Below the pieces are notes generated by a model. The model had not been told where the DNA came from. It saw only the letters and a list, made by a program, of their open reading frames with translations, and did no database searches. Positions 1-10,796 of a stretch of DNA of 64,000 bases are shown here, one piece after another. The translations under genes and the position numbers were made by a program. The stretch is taken from assembly GCF_020283565.1 (NCBI RefSeq), contig NC_060062.1, forward strand, positions 31,799,164 to 31,863,163, read 5' to 3'. Source of the stretch: Trifolium pratense. Its lineage: Eukaryota; Streptophyta; Magnoliopsida; Fabales; Fabaceae. The stretch's first letter is position 1. Each line of letters begins with the position of its first letter.

Positions 1-318
1 TCTTTTGTATGTGAAAAGTAAAATGTGGTTTGATATATTTTATACTGTATAAAGTTCTTGCTCTCCTAAAAATAATTAAATAGTTTTTAACACTTATGAA
101 GTTGTAAAAGCCCATCACAAAATTATAATCATTATTAAGTTTCTCTTAAAGTATGTATAACCATGGGTTGCGTTTGTCCCTTCAGTGCATGGCAAAGCCA
201 GAAATTTTTTTAGGTTGGTCCGCTAAAAAATTATAACATATAAATTAAATACGAAAATTATATACAATAATTGAAATTTTAATAAGTATAAAGTTGTTCA
301 CCGGAGATGAAATACCAT
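1..318. other. AT-rich stretch, nothing recognised
   Basis: No open frame, repeat end or RNA gene that I can support. It runs up to the target-site duplication of the solo LTR that follows. Confidence 0.5.
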
Positions 319-323
319 AAGTT

Positions 324-1381
324 TGAAGGTGTGAAAACACAAGAAGGGGGGGTTGAATTGTGTTTTAGATAAGTTAAAACTTTTTCAAAGTTCTTAACTT
401 AACTAAGATAGCAGCGGATAAATCAACAACAATAATCAAGATCAGAGAGAGAGAAAAACACACAACAGATTTATACTGGTTCCTCTCACAAAACGAGAGT
501 AGTCCAGTCCCCTTGCACTTCCAAGGGATTTCACTATAATCACACAAGATTACAATTGTTCAAGCACACAGCAAGAGACTTCACCACAATGCTCAAACAC
601 ACAGCAAGAGACTTCTCAAACTTAAGAAAGTAAATAAAGTTCGTTGATTGTAATACAAAACTCTTAAAAGAACCTTTAGAATAAAATACAATGAGTACAC
701 AAAGACTTCAAGGTATTTTGACTAAGAGTGAAATTCTCGGTTCAGAGGTTGAGAGCTTGTATTTGCGAATGAAGAATTGTTCGTGCGTGTTGTTGTTTGT
801 TGCAATTCGCTTCTTCTAGTATATATATTACTGAAAGAGAGTCGTTGCAAAATGACCGTTGATGAAAATAACATTTTTGTCTTCATGCATCTGTCTTGAT
901 GCAGTTTGAATGTTACTAAAACTGAGTAAGAGTTTCAGTAACTTTGACCAGGTGCAGAGAAGACTTTCCTTAATAAGCTAAGAAACCAGACAAGTCACGT
1001 TCTCACTTAAGGACAGGCAAAATGTAAGTAGCTGTTCTGATCAAGGTTGAAAGGTCATTTTCTTCATTGATAAAAGAGTTGACCTTCAAATTCGAATCTT
1101 CACACAACCCAAGATAACATCAGAGTTTGATTAACCTCTGAGTTAACAAGTCCTGAGGACTTCATCCTCTGATACATGTAACTTCTGAAGATCCTAATCC
1201 TCTGAGTCACTGAGAAACTCTGATAGTTAACTTCTGAGCTTTCTTCAGAGCTTGCCTGTATATAAGTTCTGCACACTTAAAATAAATTTTTAGTATCTCC
1301 AATTGTACATTTAATACTTTGTTATCATCAAAACCTTAATGGATTTAGGGGCAACAATTTTAAATCAATTTTGTTCCAACA
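324..1381 (-). mobile_element. Solo LTR, Ty1/copia SIRE/Maximus-type
   Basis: Read on the minus strand the segment begins TGTTGGAACAAAATTG and ends CACACCTTCA, so it has TG...CA ends over 1058 bp. It is flanked by a perfect 5-bp target-site duplication, AAGTT, at 319-323 and 1382-1386. No internal region is attached, so this is a solo LTR left by LTR-LTR recombination. A TATA-like run (atatatatta near 820-832, minus) sits in a plausible promoter position. Assignment to SIRE/Maximus rests on the general look of the LTR start and the AAGAAGGGGGGTTGAATTG block, both familiar from legume SIRE-type LTRs. That is recall, not a search. Confidence 0.85.
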
Positions 1382-1386
1382 AAGTT

Positions 1387-2040
1387 TGCTGCCATAAGAA
1401 AAAATTGGTCATTCAAAAATTAAAGTGCGTACCTTAAGATAATATTTACGTGTACCAAGTGACACAAAATAATTTATAATTAAGTTTGAATTAATACTTG
1501 CATAAAATTGATCATCAAAAAATTATATTTTTTTATTAAATTACATATATATTAAAATCTTAAAAAAATGATATAATCCAAAAATAAATAATACTGTATT
1601 AATAAAAAAAGAATAATTGTTTTTAATTTATTAAAAAATTTGCTTTATTCACACAAAAAATTACGAAGAAGATAATAATGGATATATAAATATGAAAAGC
1701 TAATTTTACAAAAATAATGTGATTAATTTAGTGGTTTACGACATGAATCTGGTCTCGATTGGCATGGGTTTAATACCCACTTTATAGAAAAAAATTGATT
1801 TTTTTTAAAGAAAAAACTGAAAAATTAAAAAGTCTATTCAACACAATGAAATTGATTTTCTAAAGAACAAAATAGATAAATTTAAAACCGCCCAAGTGAA
1901 CAAAAAAAAAACGCAGCCAAGAGAACCTGAACTTGCGACACTTTTTCCATACATATCCACCTCAACCGCTCAGCCAACTACGTTATTGTGATTCAGTTTT
2001 TTTTTTATTATGCTAAGTTGTGTAAAAGATTAATTATATT
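1387..2040. other. AT-rich spacer with a tRNA-like (SINE?) trace
   Basis: Mostly A/T runs. On the minus strand at about 1990-1900 there is a sequence resembling an RNA polymerase III box A (TGGCTGAGCGGTTGAGG), followed some 40 bp on by a box-B-like stretch (AAGTTCAGGTTC). Together they suggest a decayed tRNA-derived SINE. No poly-A tail or TSD could be fixed, so this is a weak call. Confidence 0.3.
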
Positions 2041-2767
2041 CTACTTCTTCTGAATCGGGTAAAAGTCAAACATACTAGAAGGCCCATCAAAGTGGAATGA
2101 AAATAAGCACGTGGCAAACGACCATGGCGAATACACAAACGGGCACATACCAAAGTTGACGAGCCTAAAATTCTGTTTGGCAAAAATAGCGGTTGGCTGA
2201 TAAGCTAGCTGATAGCTTATGGCTGATGACTGGTGTCTGATGGCTGATAACTTCTAGATGATAAGCCGATTGAAGTGTTCGGTAAAATTAGCGGTTCAAC
2301 TGACTGTTAAATGTAAAATGACATAAAAGGACATCTTTAATTCAATAATTTTTTTTGGATCAATTTTGGTAAAAAAAAATTGTCTTATAAGCCATATTAT
2401 ATATGAAGGCTAGCTTATAAGGCAAAAGACAAAAGTTATAATCTAGCTTTTTTGGCTTGCCAAACAGACCTTAAGTCGTCCTCAAGTGTCCATACGAAAG
2501 GACAATACAGGTGTTATCAGTGGTAGATCCACTCCACATGAGGGACCCCACGGTACTGTAAACCCTAATATTCTTCCTATAAATATGGTCATACATCAAT
2601 CCCTAGGTATGACATTCTGCGCCTCCATTTACACTCTTTCAAAACTTCTTTCATATACTGACTGCAAGTACCCTTCCCCTTCTCATGCAACGGCCGGAAT
2701 CGTCAAGCTCATCAACATCAACAACACTCTACCACTAGCCGAGACGTCTTTGTTTGAAGAAATATGA
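2041..2767 (+). mobile_element. Possible decayed LTR (Ty3/gypsy Tat-like?) split by a MITE
   Basis: The two halves, 2041-2171 and 2469-2767, flank a MITE. The right half has a promoter-like CCTATAAATATGG at 2577-2590 followed by a pyrimidine-rich leader, as in many plant gypsy LTRs. A 93-codon open frame (2486-2767) lies here, but it spans the promoter-like sequence and resembles nothing known to me, so I do not call it a gene. No LTR ends or TSD are visible. Confidence 0.3.
2172..2468. mobile_element. hAT-like MITE with TCTGTTTGGCAA ends
   Basis: The 297-bp segment starts TCTGTTTGGCAA and ends in its reverse complement TTGCCAAACAGA. The flanking 8-mers (CCTAAAAT at 2164-2171 and CCTTAAGT at 2469-2476) match at 6 of 8 positions, as expected for a worn 8-bp hAT-type target duplication. 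It has no coding capacity. Short words such as CTGATAAGC and GGCTGAT recur inside. Confidence 0.65.
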
Positions 2768-3105
2768 GAAGATGTGTAAACTAAAAGAATTGAACAAATG
2801 AATGGAAATTGCTAGTGTGTATAGTTGGTTTTGGAAGTTATTAAAGGAAGTTATTAAAGAAGAGTTTGAATAATAATAAAAAAAAAATTGTTATGGGTAT
2901 TTTGAGATTTTTTTTAAAAATTACATCAAAACAATGTTTTGCCTTTATATATAGGTATAGATTATTATTATTATTTTAATTAGCCTTTCATGATAGTATT
3001 TTGCGTGCAAATAGAACATATATTGTATGATCAATTTTTATTGTTAATTAAATCGTTGAATAAAAAAAAAATCATATTTAATTTTGTAATTGCATGATTT
3101 ATTCT

Positions 3106-3200
3106 AAAGGCTTAATTGCAGTTTCGCTCCTTTTATTTTCACCATTTTGCATAATTGGTTCCCCTATTTTAAAATTCGACAATTTTGACAGAGATAACGG
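3106..3200. mobile_element. One end of a long-TIR DNA element (fragment)
   Basis: The run GGCTTAATTGCAG followed by alternating pyrimidine and purine blocks resembles the terminus of the long-TIR element at 6466-7123 (AGGTTTAAATGCAG...). No matching inverted end was found nearby, so only a fragment is called. Confidence 0.3.
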
Positions 3201-3346
3201 TGGGAAGAGATAGAAAATAAATGTATATGGTACTGACAGTGCATGATAACATCTCTCATCCAACGGTTCCTATAACTCACCCACGGTGGGAGACCCATCT
3301 CACTCTCCCACCCTAGAATCCGCCATTGTTTCATTGTAAAATGACA

Positions 3347-3350
<4 letters not shown>

Positions 3351-3387
<37 letters not shown>
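3351..3387. repeat. (TA)n microsatellite
   Basis: About 18 TA units. Frames through it give Ile-Tyr repeats that are not genes. Confidence 0.95.
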
Positions 3388-3390
<3 letters not shown>

Positions 3391-4235
3391 GATGAGTGCG
3401 GGTCACACCCTATAACACACCCTTTTAACACACTCCACTAATAACAAGGCACATCATCCCACATCATCCCTTTCTTTTTTCCCTTTACCTAATAACCGGT
3501 TCAACAGGTTGCTAAACAAAATGAACTGACATCCAATCCTCCATAGCTACTTCTTATATATCCATGGCTTCCGATTTGGCAGAAGTTTGAGCATGGGTTA
3601 TAAAAAAAAATTAACTACAACACACTGCTATGAGATTAATTGTTCCAAGCAATGATTTTTATTTTGACTGAGAATTTGGATGAACACGAAGAAACATTTG
3701 ATCATGAAGATGAACAGTTAAAATCAAACAACGATTTTTATATTGGGCTTTTGTCTATATTGAACAACATCGCAACAAGGTCTAGTCAGCACATGTTGAG
3801 GCTTAAGACAAAATCTAAAATGAGTCATTTTTAAGTTAATTGTAATTTTTAGTAAAGTTAATACTATATTTTTACTTAAATTTATCTTTTGGGTTTTTGG
3901 AAAGCAAACTCATTTATTAAACTATTATATTTGATTTTATTTAATATTTAAAACAAAGAAAATTGAGAAATTTATGAGGGGGGAGATTTCTTGAATCTAC
4001 GTATTGCATTATATGAACATCATATTCAGTCCATTGAAGTAACATTGTGAAAACAAATATGGGGAATAAAATTGAAGAAAATAGCATAACAAGATCTCAA
4101 AATTTCACAAACACAAACGAGAATAAGGCCTTCACCAGAAAACCCAAACTTAGTGATAGGAACAATAAAAAATTATACTTTCAATTCAAAGCTCACAAAA
4201 ATCAATTTTATACTAATATTAATACCCAATAATAA
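3388..4235. other. Spacer, no gene recognised
   Basis: AT-rich, with short open frames (for example 64 codons at 3640-3834) that resemble nothing I recognise and have no supporting signals. Confidence 0.4.
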
Positions 4236-4832
4236 CTATTTTCCGCAAAAAGCTAAATTTGGAGGCCATAAGCAAAAGTCACGGTTGCTTGCCCCTTGGA
4301 CCGTGCTTACACTGCAACAACATTTATTTTTGTAACATTTGCCATGTAATCCATAGATTGCACATGTGATGCAACATCCATAATCATTAGGAGCACAAAC
4401 AACTTTTTTAGTCATACTAGTTCCTGTTGTTAAACAAAACATCATTAGAAATTATACGTGCATGCAAATTATGAATACAATAAATATTCAAAGAATGATT
4501 CTTTCAAATACTGTTGCTCAATATTCCTTGAGCACAAGCGGTTATATGGATTTACGATTCTTTTTTTTGTTTAGTAGTATAGAGGCTAGAAATTCTATCT
4601 TAAAGGTGAATAAGTGTCTACCAACTAAGTTAAGCTCACGGGGACTATGAATTTAGGGTTCTATTGAATATGAAATGGTAATTATTTTATGATAAATTTT
4701 TAAATTTATTAAATGATATAAAATGTAAAATAAACTTGGAGCTAGCTATGGTAGGAAGCACAAAACAGAAAATGAATATAATTGAAAATACATAAGCGAA
4801 ATGCACAGTGAAATAACATTTAATCAAGAAAG

Positions 4833-4879
<47 letters not shown>

Positions 4880-5271
4880 TCAGGATCCGTTGACACCAAC
4901 TAGTTTGACACCAAATGTTACACCTCTCAATAACGTTTTAACCGATATAAATTTTATAAAATCCACCGTTGGATTGAAAGTTTACATCATATAGATCATT
5001 TGTGTAAAATTTCAGACAAATCCAAAATCATTTGATATGCTATTGAGACACATAAAGATTAACGGCATTTAAAAAAATACAAAAACCGTTAATTTTGATG
5101 TATCTCAATAACATATCAAATGATTTTGGATTTATTTGAAATTTTACACAAATGATCTATATGATGTAAACTTTCAATCCAACGGTGGATTTTATAAAAT
5201 TTATATCGGTTAAAACGTTATTGAGAGGTGTAACATTTGGTGTCAAACTAGTTGGTGTCAACGGATCCTGA

Positions 5272-5338
<67 letters not shown>

Positions 5339-5590
5339 AACAATTTATTGAAAATATATATTATATCTAACTAATATTGTTAGGAAACTTTTGACTATAT
5401 ATGCATTTTAAAACAAATGGTTTTCAAAGAGGAAAAATAATTTGTATCCCAAAAACCATTTGACATACATGTTTCACTAAAATAGAATAAAATCATGTTA
5501 TGAAGTTAATTTGTTACCTGAAGCTATTACAATGGATGCAATGGATATAATTGCAAAGATAACATAGAGACTCTTGATATTGGTGGCCAT
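4236..5590 (-). CDS. Secreted cysteine-rich (defensin-like/NCR-type) peptide, two exons
   Basis: Exon 1 (5590-5518) encodes MATNIKSLYV followed by a hydrophobic run ending in Ala-Ser, a typical signal peptide. It stops at a GTAACA donor after 73 nt. Exon 2 (4423-4236) opens after a TTTAACAACAG acceptor. Splicing 73+188 nt keeps the frame and yields 86 residues. The mature part has about 10 cysteines, including a Cys-Cys pair, a Cys-Cys-Cys run and a GKC-x3-C segment like a defensin gamma-core. A signal-peptide exon plus one cysteine-rich exon is the usual layout of plant defensin-like and nodule cysteine-rich genes, so I infer an extracellular or symbiosome-targeted peptide. A TATA-like TATATATAAG lies about 150 bp upstream (5739-5750). 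The intron holds a fold-back MITE and two (TA)n tracts. The exact peptide family is not recognised. Confidence 0.65.
4838..4876. repeat. (TA)n microsatellite, left flank of fold-back MITE
   Basis: Simple TA repeat that directly abuts the MITE end at 4877. Confidence 0.95.
4877..5274. mobile_element. Fold-back MITE inserted in a (TA)n tract
   Basis: A 398-bp near-perfect palindrome. The left arm begins GAGTCAGGATCCGTTGACAC and the right arm ends in its complement. Arms of roughly 185 bp meet at an A-rich centre near 5065-5085. TA repeats flank both ends, as with elements that target (TA)n. It lies inside the intron of the cysteine-rich peptide gene. Confidence 0.9.
5275..5336. repeat. (AT)n microsatellite, right flank of fold-back MITE
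   Basis: About 31 AT units, probably the same ancestral tract as the one on the left of the MITE. Confidence 0.95.
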
Positions 5591-6465
5591 TCTACTTTGA
5601 AAGGTTTAAAGAGCAAGTGCTTCCGGTATGTTATTTGAAATGGCTAGAGAAGTGTATACCAAAAAAAAATAAAAATGGCTAGAGAAGTAATTGAAAGATT
5701 TTTTGTTTTTACCAAAGTAATTGAATGAATTTAAAACTTATATATATGAAGGGTCATTTATGAAATAATATTAAATATATATAATGATAACAACATTAGA
5801 CATATATTGAAGGGTACATATATATAATATTGATAAACAATGAATCGGTCAAATAGTATGAGACTTAACCAGTGTTGTTATATGTCCACATAGGGAAAAT
5901 TCGATTAAGAGAAGAGAGTTTACTTTATATGTCTCGTTTTAATTGCAACTATTCTACTTTAAAAGATTATTGTATGGAAACACCAAAAGATTTGGTCTTC
6001 TTGGAAAAAATCAAATTAAAACCAAAATGCTGTGTGGAGGTTGTCGACTCAATCAAAAGCATCTCTTGACAATGATTTTTGGGAAAATATGTTTGGAAAA
6101 TATACTGTTTTCCAAAATCAATATATATTCTTTGTCTTTCAAAAAATATTCCACTAAATTGATCTTTTCATCGTCGCATTATCAAAAAAATGGCGAGCTA
6201 GTGCCTAGTGATCTAATTGCTATTTTGAACGATTCACGAATTTAATTTATTGGGTTCTATTTATTAATTTGAGGAAGTTAAGAATATTTGACGGTAAATT
6301 TTTCAAATAAGTGGTACTTAGAGATGGCTATGGTTACTGGTTAGGTTCCATAACACACCATTTTCACATCTTTGGTAATCTTCTATTATTTTTATGTGCT
6401 AATGACAAGGTTGACCGATTAAAACATCATAAAAACATCTCTTATGAAATTTCTTAATTTTTTTT
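5591..6465. other. Upstream region of the peptide gene, then AT-rich spacer
   Basis: The first 160 bp act as 5' flank of the minus-strand peptide gene: a TATA-like run at 5739-5750 and a short direct repeat, AAATGGCTAGAGAAGT, near 5638 and 5673. Beyond that are small open frames (for example 5872-6069, 5943-6245) with no recognised product. Confidence 0.4.
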
Positions 6466-7123
6466 AGGTTTAAATGCAGTGTTACCCCCTGTTTTGAAAA
6501 ATGCGGAATTTGACCCCCTTATTTTAAAATGCGGAATTTGACCCCCCTATTTTATAATTTGTTGGGTTTTGCCTTCACCAAAATTCTGCACAAAATCTGC
6601 TTCTGAGCCTCAAGTTCAAAGCTTCGCACAAAATTCAATTTGGATCAATAATTCACCAAACTAGTACCGAAACGACCGCAATCGAGTTAGTTTTCCACAG
6701 AATCAAACTTCACTAAATATGGAGTTACAGAGAGAGATTAATTACCGTTTAAGTGAAGGTCTGTTCAAATTAATTATCGTATGAAACTACTACTGGTATT
6801 TTCGTAATGCCTCTCACCTTGTAGCTCATTTTTTAATAGTATTTACATGTATGGAAATCTCATTATAATATTTTACCCCGTAGCTCATTATAATATTTTT
6901 GTTCATTAAGCCTCTCACCCCTTGTTTTGTGAATTATTGATCCAAATTGAGTTATGTGCGAAGCTTTGAACTTGAGGCTCAGAAGCAAATTTTGTGCCGA
7001 ATTTTGGTGGGGGGCAAAATCCAACAAATTATAAAATAGGGGCGATATAATTCCGCATTTTAAAATAGGGGGTGTAAAATTCTGCATTTTTCATAACAAG
7101 AGGGTAAAACTGCATTTAAACCT
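6466..7123. mobile_element. Long-TIR DNA element (MULE-like MITE)
   Basis: It starts AGGTTTAAATGCAG and ends in the near complement CTGCATTTAAACCT, 658 bp in all. The inverted arms continue about 200 bp inward, with blocks rich in GACCCCC and AAAATGCGGAATTT. It sits between T-runs, so a 9-bp target duplication of mostly T cannot be told from context. No protein is encoded. Confidence 0.65.
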
Positions 7124-7440
7124 TTTTTTTATCAAGTAATGAATTAAATATGAATTTTTATGCTATTAGCACTTAGATATTCATATTTAATTCATATTTT
7201 AAAAAAAAAAATTAAATTTTTGTTGGAGAAGATTGTCATAATATTATAAACAATTAAACATGTTTGCAAAAAAATATTAAAAAATATGAAGTATACATAA
7301 ATTGACTTGAAAATAAGGACAACAAATTCTGACAGATAACATTTGAAAAACCATTATTTGAAAAAAAACAAATGTTTAGAGGGAATGAAACTATATATAT
7401 ATATAGGCAAATTCTTATCTACCCATTCATTCGTAAATCA

Positions 7441-7800
7441 TACACGTGTAAAGTTTCACCCTTGTCATCGCCCACTTCCAAGACAACATCTTATAGTTTC
7501 ATCCACCACCTCCGCGACTGTTTTACGACCACCCGAGAAAATGGTGTCTTTTCTCAACATCCAAACAGTCGATAACGTTGCGCGGCAAATTAGCCAGCAT
7601 CCCATTCTTAACTTTTGAGCACCTGCTACACCCGTTAGACAGTTAAAAAGAACAAATAAATTTGATGGAATTACCACCATCATGCCAAGCCATCGTAAAA
7701 CTCTATACCACACTTGTACTGCAAAGTCAAAGTGAAGAAGTAAGTGTTGAGTTGATTCCTCGTTATCATAACACATAGGACAGTCCACCAAACCATATGC
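7441..7800 (-). pseudogene. LINE (non-LTR) ORF2 C-terminal fragment, zf-RVT domain
   Basis: The minus-strand frame 7791-7465 encodes a zinc-binding segment CPMCYDNEESTQHLLLHF, then a Trp-rich stretch. This is the pattern of the zf-RVT domain that follows reverse transcriptase in plant L1-type LINEs. Its upstream (N-terminal) part is cut off exactly where an LTR begins at 7801. No poly-A tail could be assigned. A retrotransposon remnant, not a host gene. Confidence 0.65.
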
Positions 7801-9757
7801 TGTAACGACCCAAATTTATTATTCACTATTTAAGTGTTTAATTATTTGGTGACGTGATTTTTAAGTAAGATAGTAACTTTAAGTTATTTATCGAGAGCTT
7901 TAGTTAACACGCGAGTTAGTGAGAGTTTACGCGAGTTGGGCCGTGTTAGTGGGCTTTAGGCCCAATGGGCCTTGGACTTATGGAAGGGGTCGCTATTTAA
8001 GCCCATTAGAGAGAGAAAATCTCATTTTTTTTCTTTGTTCTTGAGAAAGATAGAGAGAGAGAAGGAAGAGGAGAGGAGAGCTAGGGCAAAAGCTTCAAGG
8101 AGAGATCCAAGAGCAAAGTTCGTGAGTTCGTTGATCTAAGGTAAGAGAGTATATTTCATATTCGTGGGTGATATGAGAAAGTGGAGAATGTCGATTTCTC
8201 CGTACCCGAACTTTCTCCACCCCATTTTCGTTTAGGTTTTTGGGTGATTTTCTTAAAGGAAATGATAGAGAATGTTCATAACATGTTTAATATACTTGTA
8301 TCATGTAGTATGAACGATTTTGTGGGTTAAAATTGGGAATTTGTAGATGTTTGATCAAGAACTTTGTGGTTTATGAGTTTTTGAGTAAAAATGATAAATC
8401 ATTAATTTTTCGATGCATTTGATGTAGATCTGAGAATCAATACGTCCTTTTATGTTTATATATGTGTTATATGTACATGAAGATAAACTTATTTGGGATT
8501 TATAACATGAAAAATGGGATTTTTGGGTGAATCGGAGTGAAAAACACGAAGTTTGAACATTGCTGTCAGAAGGTCGTCGCTAAGCATTCGCTTAGCGAAT
8601 AGGTGGTGACTGTTGCTGTCCTGAGGCCCTCGCTAAGCGACCAGCTCACTGTCACTCGCCAGAAGTTGTCCATGCACTGACTATGTTCGCCATCCCTCAC
8701 TATGCCGTCGCTAAGCGACCAGTGCTGTGCAAAACTTATTTGGTGGATGTTTTAAAGTGTAGTTAGGAACTTGTAACATGTGATTAGGGTATTCTAACAT
8801 ACAATTAGGTGTTTATAACCATGATTAATTGTATTGTGATGAGGTGTTGATGAATTGTTGATTATATTTGTGGAATATGATTGTTGTTGATTGTGTTGAT
8901 GATGTTTGTTAAAATGTCAAAAGAAGTATATTGAGATGTTAATTAACTTAATAAAGAAGAATATTAGAATCACGTTATTCTAATAAAGAAGTATATTCCA
9001 CATTATAAATGAAGAACTTAATGCTATTGATTGTGAGTGAATTCATGAAATACACACACACACATTCATGAATTATAAGTGATATTGGATATTCCAATAA
9101 AGAAGAATATCGGATTATATTTATCCGATAAAGAAGGATATTGGAGGTGAGATACTATAATAAAGATGATGGTACCACATGCATTAGATATGTCTAGGGG
9201 ACATAGCATGAAGATTGTGGCATTAGATTGCATTAGGATATGTGTACATTATTTGATATTTGATATGTGACACATATGTTTGGAATTTGTGATAATTGTC
9301 TATGTGTGTAGACTTGTTGTATGTGTTGATTGTCCGATGATTATAAATGTAATTGACTTCAATCTCTTGAATACTATGATTGGTATGAATGATGATGTAT
9401 ATTTATGATTTATTAATATGCATGAATTGTGATGAGGTGTTTAAGTATCGTTTACTTACACTTGTATATTTTGAGTATGTTATCTAACTCTCTTTTATGT
9501 GTTATGTGCTGGACCGTTGGGGGTCCAGATTCACAGGTTTTGTGTTTATCGATGTCGAGTCGTCGGTGAAACTCTGCTCTGATTGTGACACGGGAAAAGG
9601 GGTTTTATAATGTGTATAGAGTTCCCTAGTCTTAGTCATTTTTTATAATGAATGATGCAGTATTGATTCAAAATTTGTATAAACAGGTAGTCTTACTAAT
9701 TAATTAAATTAGTATTATTTTTATAAAGTATGTAATACCTGAACCAAGATTTTATAA
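7801..9757 (+). mobile_element. LTR of a chromovirus-type Ty3/gypsy element (LTR A), 3' truncated
   Basis: It begins TGTAACGACCC, the start shared by several LTRs here. Along it are an AG-rich leader, a donor-like AAG/GTAAGAG at 8137-8146, the block GGAGAATGTCGATTTCTCC (8183-8201), an island of CGCTAAGCGA palindromes (8565-8725), and an acceptor-like TGCTGGACC...TTCACAG (9507-9536). The sequence after the acceptor matches the reverse complement of the solo LTR at 35559-38821 to about 9757, then stops about 190 bp short of that LTR's end. Same family, truncated. No TSD. Confidence 0.75.
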
Positions 9758-9917
9758 TTGATGTTATCCAACGTCTGAATTTTTTTTTTCTACCCCAACA
9801 ATCTTCCATCTACCCCAACATTTTTTCCAATATTCCCATTCTACCCTTATCAAATTTAAATATATTTTATTATTTTTCACTTTGTCATTTTGTAACTTTT
9901 TCGGTAGACTAATCACA
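9758..9917. other. Spacer with CTACCCCAAC repeats
   Basis: Short T-rich and C-rich sequence with CTACCCCAAC twice (9791, 9811). Nothing else recognised. Confidence 0.4.
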
Positions 9918-10325
9918 CCCAGTGTTCCGGTACATTTTTTTTTCCAGGTTTGTTAAACTTACCGGAACTCTTTTTCAAAGTGTTCCGGTTTCTTAAATTT
10001 CCAGTTTATTACCGGAACACTTTTCAAAATCGTTCCGGTTTTATAATTTTGCAGAATCGATTGTGTTGTATACCGGAACACTTTTTTAAGTGTTCCGGTA
10101 TACAAAAGGTGTTCCGGTATACAACAAAGTGTTCCGGTATACCAAAACGTGTTGTGTTGTATACCGAAACACTTTTGAAAGTATTCCAGTATGCAAAAAG
10201 TGTTCCGGTATACAACAAAGTGTTCCGGTATACAAAAAAAAAGTGTTCCGGTAATTACATACGTGTTCCGGTGTGTTGAACAAGTTGTAAAAAGTGTTCC
10301 GGTACATTAAAAGTGTTCCGGTATA
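9918..10325. repeat. Array of GTGTTCCGGTATAC words in both orientations
   Basis: The word AGTGTTCCGGTATAC or a close variant recurs about 15 times forward and several times inverted in 400 bp, with 10-30 bp spacers. At 10068-10103 two copies face each other as a perfect palindrome, 16-bp arms around a TTTT loop. The array is open on both strands for 60-110 codons, giving repetitive Tyr-Arg-Asn-Thr-like peptides. This follows from the repeat and is not evidence of a gene. Confidence 0.85.
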
Positions 10326-10796
10326 GCAGTTTTGCTAATTTTATTTTTCTTTATTTTTTTTTAAACAGACATGACTCAAATCGGCAATACTGATTCAATC
10401 AAATTGTTAAACTTATTTCCCATTGTTTTGGTTATGGACTGCACCTACAAAACTAATAAATACATACAGCCAACGTCTCTACACTTAAGGACGTTCTTCA
10501 GTCCATTCACGTCTCATACGTGCCACTTGGCACTTTTTTCTTTTCCTTTTCCTTTTTTTTTTCAAACAATTAAATGCAACAATGTCTAGAAATTAAAAAC
10601 TTATTTTTATTTCAACCTTCTTTAATTAATATGACCGTTATTGCAACAACTCTATTGTTTAATTTTCAAAATTATAGAATACTGTCTTCATCTTATAAAT
10701 AGGTATCTCACTTCATTTTACTTTTTTCCTTCACATCTAGTCTTAACTATTTATTCGATCTTTTTTTAATTATTTTTTTGCACATTTAATTTGACA
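10326..10796 (+). promoter_or_regulatory. Upstream region of the transposon Myb-like pseudogene
   Basis: AT-rich sequence with CCGTTATTGCAAC, then a TATA-like CTTATAAATAGG at about 10694-10705 and a pyrimidine-rich leader before an ATG at 10798. Related CTATAAATA-containing repeats recur at 16180-16660. Confidence 0.4.

Noticed and set aside
2486..2767. 93-codon frame as a possible gene
   Set aside because: It spans a TATA-like box and an LTR-like leader; no recognisable product.
7343..7618. Plus-strand frames of 67-91 codons
   Set aside because: They are antisense to the LINE zf-RVT fragment, which explains the sequence better.
9950..10307. Overlapping open frames on both strands with Tyr-Arg-Asn-Thr repeats
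   Set aside because: They arise from the GTGTTCCGGTATAC array, which has no stops in several frames; no start context, domain or promoter.
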